A DNA stretch of 57,884 nt from assembly GCA_016200585.1 (NCBI GenBank), contig JACQEN010000198.1:1-57884 (forward strand), in the 5' to 3' direction. Every line of letters starts with the position of its first letter. Position 1 is the stretch's first letter. The translations under genes and the position numbers were made by a program. Origin of the DNA: Deltaproteobacteria bacterium (lineage in GTDB: Bacteria > Desulfobacterota > Binatia > HRBIN30). The notes under the pieces are model-generated. The model searched no databases, was not told the origin of the DNA, and saw only the letters and a list, made by a program, of their open reading frames with translations. This document shows, piece after piece, positions 7,976 to 16,700 of this stretch.

Positions 7976-8235
7976 ACCACCCCCTGACCCCCTCGTTGCC
8001 CTCCTTGAGGCTTTGCCTACCAGTTCGGTCTGTGCGGGCTTGGCGCCTCAAACCCGACGATGAATCGTCGGGCTGAAACCAGGCACCCCGTGAACGGGGT
8101 GCGGAACAGGTTGGGAGTTTCAATGCTTGCGCCTGCTTCGAGCGGGCGCCTGATTTCAGCCGGGGCATTCATGCCCCGGTCCAAAACGCGCGTTTGGTCA
8201 TTGGCGGGCAAAGCCCCTGCTTGGTAAGGAGGGGG
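7976..8235. repeat. composite palindromic repeat region
   Basis: This 260-base intergenic stretch has no gene. Its ends (about 7976-8007, C-rich with CTCCTT; and 8221-8235, TTGGTAAGGAGGGGG) resemble the two halves of the CTCCTTANTAAGGAG palindrome seen intact at 35323 and 35727. Between them lies a cluster of three 20-base hairpins, annotated separately. The arrangement looks like one repeat type inserted into the middle of another. Confidence 0.55.
8053..8179. repeat. three 8-bp hairpins with conserved TGAA/TTCA tetraloops
   Basis: Three perfect stem-loops share geometry but not stem sequence. 8053-8072 has arm CCCGACGA and loop TGAA. 8083-8102 has arm GCACCCCG and loop TGAA. 8160-8179 has arm CCGGGGCA and loop TTCA, the complement of TGAA. 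Hairpins 1 and 3 are joined to GGCTGAAACCAGGC (8071-8084) and its near-complement GCCTGATTTCAGCC (8148-8161), so the third unit is an inverted copy of the first with a fully substituted stem. The loop is kept while the stems covary. Confidence 0.85.
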
Positions 8236-8258
8236 AAGTCGGCGTATAGAGCTCACCT

Positions 8259-9059
8259 ATGCATCTCGCCTTCTGCTCCATCTCCGCCGTCGACCGGTCG
8301 ATCGAAGCTGCGGCCGCGCTTGCCGCTCAGTGTGGGCTCGATGGGCTCGAAGTCACCGCCCATGCTCCGCATCTTGATCCGGAGGCCGGACCGTCGGCAG
8401 CACACGACATCGGTCGAGCTGTGCGTGCCGCTGGCGTCGACGTTGTTGCCTACGGTTCGTATCTCGGCCGCTTCGGACAAATCACCACAGCGCACGCCGA
8501 GCGTGAAGCGGCAATCGCTGCCGCTCTGGAGACGCGGTTGCTGCGCGTTTGGGCGGAACCAATCGAGGACGGCAGCGGCGATGTCGCGCCCACTGTCGAG
8601 CTGATGCGAGCCGCCTGCGATGCGGCGGCGGCGGCGGGAATCACCGTGGTCATCGAGCGTCATCTCGGTTCATTTGCCGACACACCGGAGCGTATCGAAC
8701 GCTTGCTGCAAGCGATCGATCGGCCGAATGTTGCGTTGAACTACCAGGTCCTCGATTTCTTGCCGGCGTCGGAGATTGCCGATCAACCCAGCGACGCCGC
8801 ACGTTTGGTGAAGCATGCACGTTACTTCCACCTGAAGAACTATCAACCCAACCCGATGGGCGAGCAGGTGATCCCCGGCGGTTCGCTTGCCGACGGTGTC
8901 CTCGACTATCGTGCCATTCTCGGAGCCGCCCTGCGCGCCGGCTATGACGGTCCGTTGACCATCGAGTTCCTGGCCGCCGACGAGCGATCGGTCGAAGAGA
9001 AGCTGGCAGCCGACGTCGCGTTCGTACGGCAGGTGCTGGCGAAGATCGAACATGGATAG
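8259..9059 (+). CDS. sugar phosphate isomerase/epimerase (AP endonuclease 2-like TIM barrel)
   Basis: A 266-residue protein of the xylose isomerase-like TIM-barrel family. Support comes from the N-terminal LAFCSISAVDRSIEAAAALA, the glutamate at the end of a strand in VVIERHLGSFADTPERIERLL, the NVALNYQVLDF strand, the FHLKNYQ metal-ligand region and a C-terminal GPLTIEFLA with a terminal glutamate. These residues normally bind a divalent metal. The next gene is a flavin oxidoreductase on the same strand about 110 bases downstream. Substrate unknown. Confidence 0.75.
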   Translation: MHLAFCSISAVDRSIEAAAALAAQCGLDGLEVTAHAPHLDPEAGPSAAHDIGRAVRAAGVDVVAYGSYLGRFGQITTAHAEREAAIAAALETRLLRVWAEPIEDGSGDVAPTVELMRAACDAAAAAGITVVIERHLGSFADTPERIERLLQAIDRPNVALNYQVLDFLPASEIADQPSDAARLVKHARYFHLKNYQPNPMGEQVIPGGSLADGVLDYRAILGAALRAGYDGPLTIEFLAADERSVEEKLAADVAFVRQVLAKIEHG

Positions 9060-9156
9060 TCGAAGGTCGAAGAGTCCAAACGTCGAAACGTGTGGAACCT
9101 GCCCCAGACATCGTATGCGCGGTTCGACTTCTTGACTTTTTGACTTTTCGACTTCC
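9058..9156. repeat. palindromic array of GTCGAA-type words
   Basis: The left arm (9058-9091) repeats GTCGAAGG/GTCGAAGAGTC words. The right arm (9123-9156) repeats their complements (TTCGACTT, TTGACTTTTT, TTTTCGACTT). It is a third sequence version of the same architecture as the arrays at 3334 and 6854 and fills the gap between the isomerase and oxidoreductase genes. Confidence 0.75.
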
Positions 9157-9170
9157 TAGATCCTGCGGTT

Positions 9171-10637
9171 ATGTTACCGCTATTCCCGCGCATCGGCGGC
9201 CTCGACGGTATCGCTGCGCTGCGCACCAGACTGCATGAGCTTGGTCTCGCTCTGCCTGCCGACGACGAACCCCTCTCGGCGCCTTCTTCGCCGTTGGCTC
9301 AGCCGCTTGATCTCGGTGCGGTGAATGGAACGCGGCGCGTCGCTGCGAACCGGTTCGTGATCCAGCCGATGGAAGGCTGGGACGGCAGCGCCGACGGCCA
9401 ACCGAGCGATCTCACCGTGCGTCGCTGGCGCAACTTCGGCCGTTCCGGCGCGGCTTGGATCTGGGGCGGTGAAGCCGTTGCCGTGCGGCCGGAAGGACGC
9501 GCCAATCCGCATCAGCTGATCATGAACGACGCAACGGCGGCATCGATCGGTACGCTGCGTCGCGAGCTCATCGAAGCAGGGCAGGGCGGCGACCTCGTCG
9601 TCGGCTTGCAGCTGACACACAGCGGTCGCTGGTCGCGTCCAATCTCCGGCGGCGCGGCGCCGCGCATCGCCTTTCGCCATCCGCTGCTCGACCCACGCTC
9701 TGGGGTGCACGACGATTCGCCGCTGCTGTCTGATATGGAAGTCGACGATCTGATCCGGACGTTTGCTCGCGCCGCGTATCTGGCTCAAGAGGAAGGCTTC
9801 GAGTTCGTCGATGTGAAACATTGCCACGGCTATCTGCTGCACGAGTTTCTTGCGGCGCGGACGCGACACGGACACTGGGGCGGTCCGACCCTGGGCGAAC
9901 GGTCGCGGCTCGCCGTGGCGGTGATCGAAGCAGTGCGCACGGCGGCGCCGCGGTTGGCGATTGGTGTTCGTCTCTCGGCATTCGATTGCGTGCCGTACCG
10001 GCCGGCGTCGATCGATGCCGACGGCAAACGCGGCCCGGGAATTCCCGAAGAGCACTCGCAGCCCTACGGCTACGGTTTCGGTGTCGATCTCGACGAGCCG
10101 TCGCGCGCCGACCTGGAAGAACCGCTCGAGCTCGTCCGTACCCTGCGCGACCTGGGCGTGAGATGGCTCAATGTTACCGCCGGCAGCCCGTACTACGTGC
10201 CCCACATCCAGCGCCCGGCCGCGTTTCCCCCGAGCGACGGCTACGCACCGCCGGAAGATCCGCTCGTCGGTGTGGTGCGCTTGCTCGATGTCGCTCGTCG
10301 AATCAAAGCGGCGGTGCCGGAGATGGTCGTCGTTTCGACCGGTTGGAGTTATCTCCAGGAGTACATCGCGCCCGTTGCCCAAGCGTGCATCCGCGACGGC
10401 TGGTTCGATGCGATCGGCTTGGGCCGCATGGTGCTGGCGTATCCGGAGCTACCGGCCGACGTATTGGGCGGGCGGCCAGTGCAACGCAAACGCTTGTGCC
10501 GCACGTTCAGCGATTGCACCACCGCCCCGCGTGCCGGTTTGGTGTCGGGGTGCTACCCGCTCGACGCGTTTTACCGCGGCCGTCCGGAGTACGAAGCTCT
10601 GCAAACCGTCAAACGCGGACAGCGCCGCTCCGGTTGA
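9171..10637 (+). CDS. NADH:flavin oxidoreductase (Old Yellow Enzyme family)
   Basis: A 488-residue FMN-dependent TIM-barrel oxidoreductase. Family landmarks include NRFVIQPMEGWDG near residue 60, GLQLTHSGRWS, the catalytic/flavin-proximal FVDVKHCHGYLLHEFL, TRHGHWGGPTLGERSRL and the IGVRLSAFD strand. The late FMN-phosphate region is visible as ...VSTGWSYLQEY and AIGLGRMVLAYPELPAD. There is no C-terminal FAD/NAD domain of the dienoyl-CoA reductase type. An N-terminal extension of about 50 residues precedes the barrel. It probably reduces an electrophilic alkene, but the substrate is not indicated. Confidence 0.85.
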   Translation: MLPLFPRIGGLDGIAALRTRLHELGLALPADDEPLSAPSSPLAQPLDLGAVNGTRRVAANRFVIQPMEGWDGSADGQPSDLTVRRWRNFGRSGAAWIWGGEAVAVRPEGRANPHQLIMNDATAASIGTLRRELIEAGQGGDLVVGLQLTHSGRWSRPISGGAAPRIAFRHPLLDPRSGVHDDSPLLSDMEVDDLIRTFARAAYLAQEEGFEFVDVKHCHGYLLHEFLAARTRHGHWGGPTLGERSRLAVAVIEAVRTAAPRLAIGVRLSAFDCVPYRPASIDADGKRGPGIPEEHSQPYGYGFGVDLDEPSRADLEEPLELVRTLRDLGVRWLNVTAGSPYYVPHIQRPAAFPPSDGYAPPEDPLVGVVRLLDVARRIKAAVPEMVVVSTGWSYLQEYIAPVAQACIRDGWFDAIGLGRMVLAYPELPADVLGGRPVQRKRLCRTFSDCTTAPRAGLVSGCYPLDAFYRGRPEYEALQTVKRGQRRSG

Positions 10638-10650
10638 GGCCGCCAATGCT

Positions 10651-10742
10651 CTACGCAGCGCGTTTGCGCTGCAGGCCACGCACTGCGGCCGCCGCCAGCA
10701 ACAATGTCAGGACGGTCAAACCACCTTCGGATCGCTGGCCGT
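10651..10742 (-). pseudogene. out-of-frame C-terminal membrane-anchor tail of the upstream Cys-rich protein
   Basis: Immediately downstream of the stop at 10743-10745, a different minus-strand frame reads VNGQRSEGGLTVLTLL followed by LAAAAVRGLQRKRAA and TAG at 10651. A Gly/Ser-rich spacer, hydrophobic helix and Arg/Lys cluster at a C-terminus is the layout of bacterial C-terminal sorting signals (PEP-CTERM/MYXO-CTERM class). One frameshift near 10745 would fuse it to the Cys-rich protein. It may be a real mutation or an assembly error. Confidence 0.5.
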
Positions 10743-11267
10743 TTACGGCGCGGGGCAAGCCGTTATGCAGGCGCCATCGGTGTCTTGGCACGTTACGCCG
10801 GAGGCCTGCGCGGTAGCAAGACAATCCTGCAAGCAAGAGAGCTGACTCGGCGTGCCAGGGTCATTGTTGTCAAAACAATCGTTCGCGCATGAACCGGCTG
10901 CAGTTAGGATTCCGTTCGCGCAAAACGTGAATTGCTTGGCGCAATCGACCAAGCAGGTCTTTTGCGGATCCTGAAGGGGCGGCAGGTCGAAACAGCCTGG
11001 TCTGCAGTTCAAATGGTAATTGACCATGCACCCGTGTCTCGTAGAGAAAAAATCCGTCGTGCATGCGTGATTACAAGTGGGAAACAAAGCGGGGGCGCCA
11101 GCACGACACTGCTCCGTGCAAACACGGCGCGTAATCGCAAGCGGCGCAACACACATCCTCAATTGCGCTCCGCATTCGTGCGTGCACGCCTGATCTGTAG
11201 CCCAAGCGTTGCCTGCGGCGAACAACAGAACGACGACAACAAGACCGTCGTATCGGCTAGATCGCAT
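10743..11267 (-). CDS. exported cysteine-rich protein
   Basis: A 174-residue protein of unknown function. The ATG at 11267 follows a GGGAGGGG ribosome-binding site and gives a signal peptide (VVVVLLFAAGNAWA). The mature chain has roughly 20 cysteines in repeating pairs such as CTHEC, CTEQC, CNHAC, CLVDC and CLQDC, spaced about 10-30 residues apart, suggesting disulfide-linked helical hairpins. It ends at TACPAP. A hydrophobic anchor-like tail continues in another frame directly downstream, so the protein may be truncated. It is divergent from the nitrate regulator genes, and no functional link is implied. Confidence 0.65.
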   Translation of the reverse strand: MRSSRYDGLVVVVLLFAAGNAWATDQACTHECGAQLRMCVAPLAITRRVCTEQCRAGAPALFPTCNHACTTDFFSTRHGCMVNYHLNCRPGCFDLPPLQDPQKTCLVDCAKQFTFCANGILTAAGSCANDCFDNNDPGTPSQLSCLQDCLATAQASGVTCQDTDGACITACPAP

Positions 11268-11545
11268 AGCGTGCCCCTCCCGGATAGCGTTATGGCCCCT
11301 GTACGAACACCGCGTCAAGCCGGTGATCGAGTTGTCGATCGGCTCTTGGTATCGCATTCGTAGGGATTTGCCGGCGTAGCCGTTTTGCGTGTCGAGAAAG
11401 TAGTCAAACCCATCGCGGCGTGAGCAAGGCTTAGGCACGACTCGCCGCTGCCGTCTGCGGGACCGCAAGTCTCGAACGACGACGCCTCTTCCAGCGCACG
11501 CTCACGGGTGCTGGCATCGCCATTGCTGAGAACGCTCTCGCTGAA

Positions 11546-12196
11546 TTGATTGAAACGCCGAGAGTGGCTCGCTGGGTCAATTCGGTGCGCGATAGAGATT
11601 TGAGGGTTTCTTTGCAGAGCCGATTGCGGGTGATGATTGTCGACGAGAAGGCAGAGCGGGCGGCGCTGATCGAATCGGGTTTGATCGAAGCCGGTTGCGA
11701 GGTGGTGGGCTGCTTGATCGGGCAGTCCGACCTGGAGAGCAAAGTCAGCTCCCTCCAACCCGATGTCATCGTCATCGATATGGAGTGTCCCGACCGCGAT
11801 ACGCTGGAGGACATGTTCCGCACCACGCTGCATCGGCAACACCCGACGGTGATGTTCGTCGACCGCAGCGACAGTGAGTCGATCCGGGCCGCGGTGCAAG
11901 CCGGCGTCAGCGCGTATGTCGTCGGCGGCTTGAGCCCGGAACGTGTGCGGCCGATTCTCGAGGTGGCGATTGCGCGCTTTCAGGAGTTTCAAACCCTGCG
12001 GCGCGAGCTGGACGATGCCAAGTCGAACCTCGAAGAGCGCAAGGTCGTCGAGCGTGCCAAGGGCATTCTGATGAAGCGCCGCGGCATGGCCGAAGACGAG
12101 GCCTTCCGTCTCCTGCGCAAGATGGCCATGGACCGCAAGATACGTTTGGCAGCGCTGGCGCGTGAGATCGTCGCCGCGGCGGAGGTGTTGCTTTGA
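11546..12196 (+). CDS. nasT: NasT-type ANTAR response regulator (transcription antiterminator)
   Basis: Up to 216 residues. An N-terminal pseudo-receiver domain (LRVMIVDEKAERAALIESGL onward, about residues 27-150) is joined by a coiled coil to a C-terminal ANTAR RNA-binding domain (about 155-215), seen as VVERAKGILMKRRGMAEDEAFRLLRKMAMD (shown in part). ANTAR proteins bind paired hexaloop hairpins and stop premature transcript termination. The start is uncertain: TTG at 11546 is the longest, and GTG at 11585 or TTG at 11600 would still keep the whole receiver domain. It overlaps nasS, and its probable RNA target lies at 13629-13668 ahead of the nitrite reductase gene. Confidence 0.9.
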   Translation: MIETPRVARWVNSVRDRDLRVSLQSRLRVMIVDEKAERAALIESGLIEAGCEVVGCLIGQSDLESKVSSLQPDVIVIDMECPDRDTLEDMFRTTLHRQHPTVMFVDRSDSESIRAAVQAGVSAYVVGGLSPERVRPILEVAIARFQEFQTLRRELDDAKSNLEERKVVERAKGILMKRRGMAEDEAFRLLRKMAMDRKIRLAALAREIVAAAEVLL

Positions 12197-13455
12197 AGCC
12201 GTTGCGCGTTGGGTTTATTCCGTTGTCCGATTGCGCGGTCCTCGCGGTGGCGCAGGAAAAGGGTTTCTTTCGCCGCCATGAAATCGAGGTGACGTTGTCG
12301 CGCGAGGTGTCGTGGGCCAACGTCCGCGACAAGGTCGCAACCGGCGACCTCGATGCGGCGCAGATGCTCGCCGGTATGCCGTTGGCGGCGACCGCGGGAA
12401 TCGACCCGTTCGCCGAACCGATGGTGACGGGGCTGAGCCTCGGACTCAACGGCAATGCGATCACGGTGTCGACGTCGCTGTGGGCGCGTATGCAGGAGGC
12501 CGATGCCGACAGTGTGATGCGACGACCGGCCTCGGCAGTGGCGTTGCGCCGCGTTATCGACGACGACCGCCGGCAGCGCCGGCCGATGTTGCGCTTCGCC
12601 ATGGTCTATCCGTTTTCGACGCACAACTACGAGCTGCGCTATTGGCTGGCGGCTGCCGGTATCGATCCCGACAACGACGTCCGCCTGTCGGTCGTTCCCC
12701 CGATCCGTATGGTGGAGATGCTCGGACGCGTTGCCGTCGACGGTTTCTGCGTCGGTGAGCCGTGGAGCTCGTTGGCGGTGTCGCGTGGCCTCGGCCGCAT
12801 CGTGGCGACCAAGTATGACATCTGGAACAACAGCCCCGAGAAGGTTCTCGCCGTCAAGCGTCGCTTCGCCGAACAGAACCCGGAGGTGCACCGCGCCTTG
12901 CTGCGCGCCGTTCTCGATGCGGCTCGCTGGGCCGATCTCCCTGAGAACCGTGGGGAGGTTGCGAGAATTCTCGCCGCCGAGGCTTACATCGGAGTGCCGG
13001 AGCCCGTGCTTGCAGCGACGCTGGACGGTCGCGTCGTCCTGGCTCGCGACGAGGCCCCCGTTTCGATACCCGACTTCCATGTGTTTCACCGCTATGGCGC
13101 AAACGTTCCGTGGATCTCGCACGCGCTGTGGCTGCTCGTCCAAATGCTGCGCTGGGGGCAGCTGACGAGCGCGCCTAACTTGATGAAGTTGGCGCGCTCC
13201 GTCTATCGCGTCGATCTCTATCGCGCTGCCGCCCTCGAGCTCGGCGTCTCGGCGCCCGACGCCGATTTGAAGAGTGAGGGTGTGCATGGAGGCCCATGGT
13301 CGCTGCCGGGGACGGCCGGGCCCGTGGAAATGGGTCCGGATCTCTTCTTCGACGGCCGCGAGTTTCATCCGACCGAGCTTGCCTCATACCTCATGAGCTT
13401 GCAGGGCAATCTACCGCAACGCAGCTTCGAGGCCCTCTTGGAGGCCAATTCGTGA
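12193..13455 (+). CDS. nasS: NasS-type cytoplasmic nitrate/nitrite sensor
   Basis: A 420-residue protein homologous to NrtA-type nitrate-binding proteins (VGFIPLSDCAVLAVAQEKGFF; AGMPLAA; GFCVGEPWSS), but it starts directly with the binding domain and has no signal peptide. That is the NasS pattern: NasS holds NasT inactive until nitrate or nitrite binds. The TTG start at 12193 overlaps the nasT stop (TTGA) and has a GGAGGTG ribosome-binding site. The paralogous exported NrtA is at 21198-22478, and the two share DLKSE near the C-terminus. Confidence 0.88.
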   Translation: MKPLRVGFIPLSDCAVLAVAQEKGFFRRHEIEVTLSREVSWANVRDKVATGDLDAAQMLAGMPLAATAGIDPFAEPMVTGLSLGLNGNAITVSTSLWARMQEADADSVMRRPASAVALRRVIDDDRRQRRPMLRFAMVYPFSTHNYELRYWLAAAGIDPDNDVRLSVVPPIRMVEMLGRVAVDGFCVGEPWSSLAVSRGLGRIVATKYDIWNNSPEKVLAVKRRFAEQNPEVHRALLRAVLDAARWADLPENRGEVARILAAEAYIGVPEPVLAATLDGRVVLARDEAPVSIPDFHVFHRYGANVPWISHALWLLVQMLRWGQLTSAPNLMKLARSVYRVDLYRAAALELGVSAPDADLKSEGVHGGPWSLPGTAGPVEMGPDLFFDGREFHPTELASYLMSLQGNLPQRSFEALLEANS

Positions 13456-13628
13456 GTTGCCTGCGTCTTTCGCATTGCCCTCAGCTTGAGCGGCAAGCCC
13501 CTGGGCGAGGTGGTGTGCGGTGTCGAAGGTGGAACACGTTCGGGAGCGCTGCCGTAGCGGCACGCCCCTTGCGTTAAGGTCTCGTCAAGCGTGCGGTGGA
13601 GAAGAGACAGCACGCGCAAAACGAAGTG

Positions 13629-13668
13629 GGGCGAACCATCGACGGTTCGTCCGCGGACAACGACGTCC
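13629..13668 (+). promoter_or_regulatory. ANTAR dual-hexaloop antiterminator motif
   Basis: Two adjacent hairpins match the known ANTAR target rule of six-base loops with A at position 1 and G at position 4. P1 has a 9-bp stem, GGGCGAACC (13629-13637) with GGTTCGTCC (13644-13652), including one G-U pair, around loop ATCGAC. After two bases, P2 has stem GGAC (13655-13658) with GTCC (13665-13668) around loop AACGAC. The motif lies in the 5' leader of the nitrite reductase operon, two genes downstream of NasT, its presumed ligand. Confidence 0.85.
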
Positions 13669-13672
13669 CTTC

Positions 13673-13690
13673 GTGCGGAAAGCTCCGCGC
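13673..13690 (+). promoter_or_regulatory. leader hairpin next to ribosome-binding sites
   Basis: GTGCGGA (13673-13679) pairs with TCCGCGC (13684-13690), with one G-U, around AAGC. It follows the ANTAR motif by four bases. It lacks a downstream U run, so it is not a textbook terminator. It directly abuts AAGGAG (13691-13696), and CTCC at 13683-13686 could instead pair with that GGAG. It is therefore either an atypical terminator or a translation-control hairpin. Confidence 0.5.
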
Positions 13691-13715
13691 AAGGAGAGAC
13701 GATGAGGAGTCCGCG

Positions 13716-16700
13716 ATGAATCGAGCTTCGAAAGTAGCTGTACCCACTTCGACGCCGCAGTTGGCTGCGGAAGAATCCGCTGTCGATGTCACGGGCAAGC
13801 GCATCATCGTGGTCGGCCACGGCATGGTCGGCCACCGCTTCTGCGAGGAGATGGCGGCAGGCGGCTCGCGGCAGCCGTTTCGTATCACTTGCTTCGGAGA
13901 GGAACGTCGAACCGCCTACGACCGCGTCCCTCTGAGCGACTTCTTTGCCGGGAAGAGCGCCGCCGACCTGCAACTCGCCGACCCCGACTGGTACGCGGCG
14001 CAGGCGATCGAGCTCTGTGTCGGTGAGCGCGTCGTCGGCATCGATCGCGGCAATCGCACCGTTGTCACCGACCGCGATCGACAGGTTTCTTACGACATCT
14101 TGGTGCTGGCCACCGGCTCCGCGCCCTTCGTTCCACCGATTCCCGGCACCGACCTTCCCGGCGTGTTCGTCTATCGCACGATCGAAGACCTTGAAGCCAT
14201 TCAGGCGTGGGGCCGTCGTGGCGGACGTGCCGCGGTCATCGGCGGCGGCTTGCTCGGGCTCGAAGCGGCCAAGGCGGCGCTCGATCTGGGGCTCGAAACG
14301 CACGTCATCGAAGCCGCACCGCGATTGATGCCGCGGCAAGTCGACACCGGTGGTGGTCAGGTACTGCGGGCCGCCATCGAGCGCCTTGGCGTGCGGGTTC
14401 GTGTCGGGGCGCAAACCGAGGCGATCTTCGGTGAGGGCAGCGTAGCCGGATTGCGTTTCCGCGACGGCGAGGAGCTGGCGGTCGACATAGTGATCATTTC
14501 TGCCGGCATCCGGCCGCGTGACGAGTTGGCGCGGTCGGCCGGCCTCGTGATCGGCGAACGCGGCGGGATCGTCGTCGACCCGACGTTGGCGACGAGCGAT
14601 CCCCACATCTTCTGCATCGGGGAAAGCGCGCTGGTCAACGGCATGATCTACGGCCTGGTGGCGCCGGGCTACGACATGGCGCGCGCGCTGGCGGCGCGTT
14701 TGCGCGGCGGCGACAGCGTCTTCTCCGGTGCGGATCTGTCCGCCAAGCTGAAGCTTCTCGGGGTTGAGGTGGCGAGCTTCGGCGACGCGTTTGCCGATGA
14801 GACGGCAGGCAGCGAGGCGCGCCGCGTGGTGTTCGAGGATCGCGCCGCCGGCGTCTACCAGAAGCTGGTTACCAGCACCGATGGGCGGCGCTTGCTCGGC
14901 GGCGTGCTGGTTGGCGACGCCAGCGCCTACACCCGCTTGCTGGCGCTTCTACGGACCGGCGCCGAGCTGCCCGAGCGCTTGCACGAAGTCCTGTTCGGTG
15001 CCGCTGCCGCCGACGCCAACGGTTCGCTCGCGGCCTTCGATGACGAAGCACAGATCTGTTCCTGTAACCAGGTATCGAAGGGAGCGATCTGCAGCGCCAT
15101 CCGCGATCAACAGCTGACGACGGTCGGAGGCATCAAGGCCTGTACGCGCGCCGGCACCGGTTGCGGCGGCTGCGTGCCGTTCGTTGCGAAAATCCTGGAA
15201 TGCGAGCTTGCGGCCAGCGGCCGTCAGGTCAACCGCAACCTCTGCGAGCACTTCGCTTACACGCGCCAGGAGTTGTTTCAGATCGTCAAGCTCGGACGCA
15301 TCGTCAGTTTTGATGAGTTGCTCGCGGGCCATGGGCAGGGCGGCGGCTGCGAGGTGTGTCGTCCGGCCGTCGCATCGATCTTGGCCAGCAGCTGGAACGA
15401 TTTCGTCCTCAAGCACGCGACGATTCAAGACACCAACGACCGCTTCCTCGCCAACATTCAGCGTGGCGGGACCTACTCGGTGATTCCACGCATTCCGGGC
15501 GGCGAGATCACCCCGGAAAAGCTCATGGTGATCGCCGACGTCGCACGACGCTACGACTTGTACTGCAAGATTACCGGCGGCCAGCGCATCGATCTGCTCG
15601 GTGCGCGCGTCGACCAGTTGCCGGCGATCTGGGAGGAGCTGGTCAACGCCGGGTTCGAAAGCGGCCACGCCTACGGCAAGGCGATGCGTACGGTGAAGAG
15701 CTGCGTCGGATCAACCTGGTGCCGCTTCGGCGTGCAGGATTCGACGGCACTGGCCATCCGCATCGAAGAGCGCTACCGCGGCATCCGCGCGCCGCACAAG
15801 CTCAAGTCGGCGGTCTCCGGTTGCATCCGGGAATGCGCCGAAGCGCAGAGCAAAGACTTTGGCGTCATTGCGACGGAGAAGGGCTGGAACCTGTACCTGT
15901 GCGGCAACGGCGGGTCGCAGCCGCGTCACGCCGACCTCGTGGCCAGCGACGTCGACGAAGAAACGCTGATCCGTCTGATCGATCGCTTCCTGATGTACTA
16001 CATCCACACTGCCAACCCGCTCGAGCGCACGGCGCGTTGGTTGGAACGACTCGACGGCGGCATCGAGTATCTCAAGAGCGTGATCGTCGACGACCGTCTC
16101 GGCATTTGCGAACGACTCGAATACGACATGCAATTGCTCGTCGACGCGTACGAGTGCGAGTGGGCGGCGGTGGTGCGCGACCCGCAACGCCAGGCCGCCT
16201 TCCGCCACTTTGCCAACAGCCCTGAGCCGGATCCGCAACTCGCCTTCGTGCGCGAGCGCGGACAACGACGCCCCGAGGACTGGCCGCAATCGCCGGCCAC
16301 CACACCGCCGCTGGTTGCAGTCGAGGGTCAAACGTGGGTGCGCGTCGCCAACGCCGCCGACGTACCGCGCGATGGTGGCGTGACGATCCGTTGTGGTGGG
16401 GCGCAGATCGCCGTCTACCACTTTGCCAGTCGCAACCCAGGAGTCTGGTACGCCTGCCAGGCGATGTGCCCGCATCGCGGCGATATGGTGTTGGGAAGAG
16501 GGCTTCTGGGCACACAAGGCGACGAACCGAAGGTCGCTTGCCCAATGCACAAGAAGACCTTCTCGCTTCTCAGCGGTGTCGGCCTCTCCGATCCGCAGTT
16601 CTCGGTACAGACATTTCCGGTGGAGGTGCGCGACGGTGAGGTGTACGTCGCTCTGCCGCCGTTCGATCAATTGATGACGGCAAACAACGACACCTGCCGC

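Noticed and set aside
13673..13690. Classical intrinsic terminator in the nitrite reductase leader
   Set aside because: The stem is good but no U-rich tract follows, so it is reported only as a leader hairpin.
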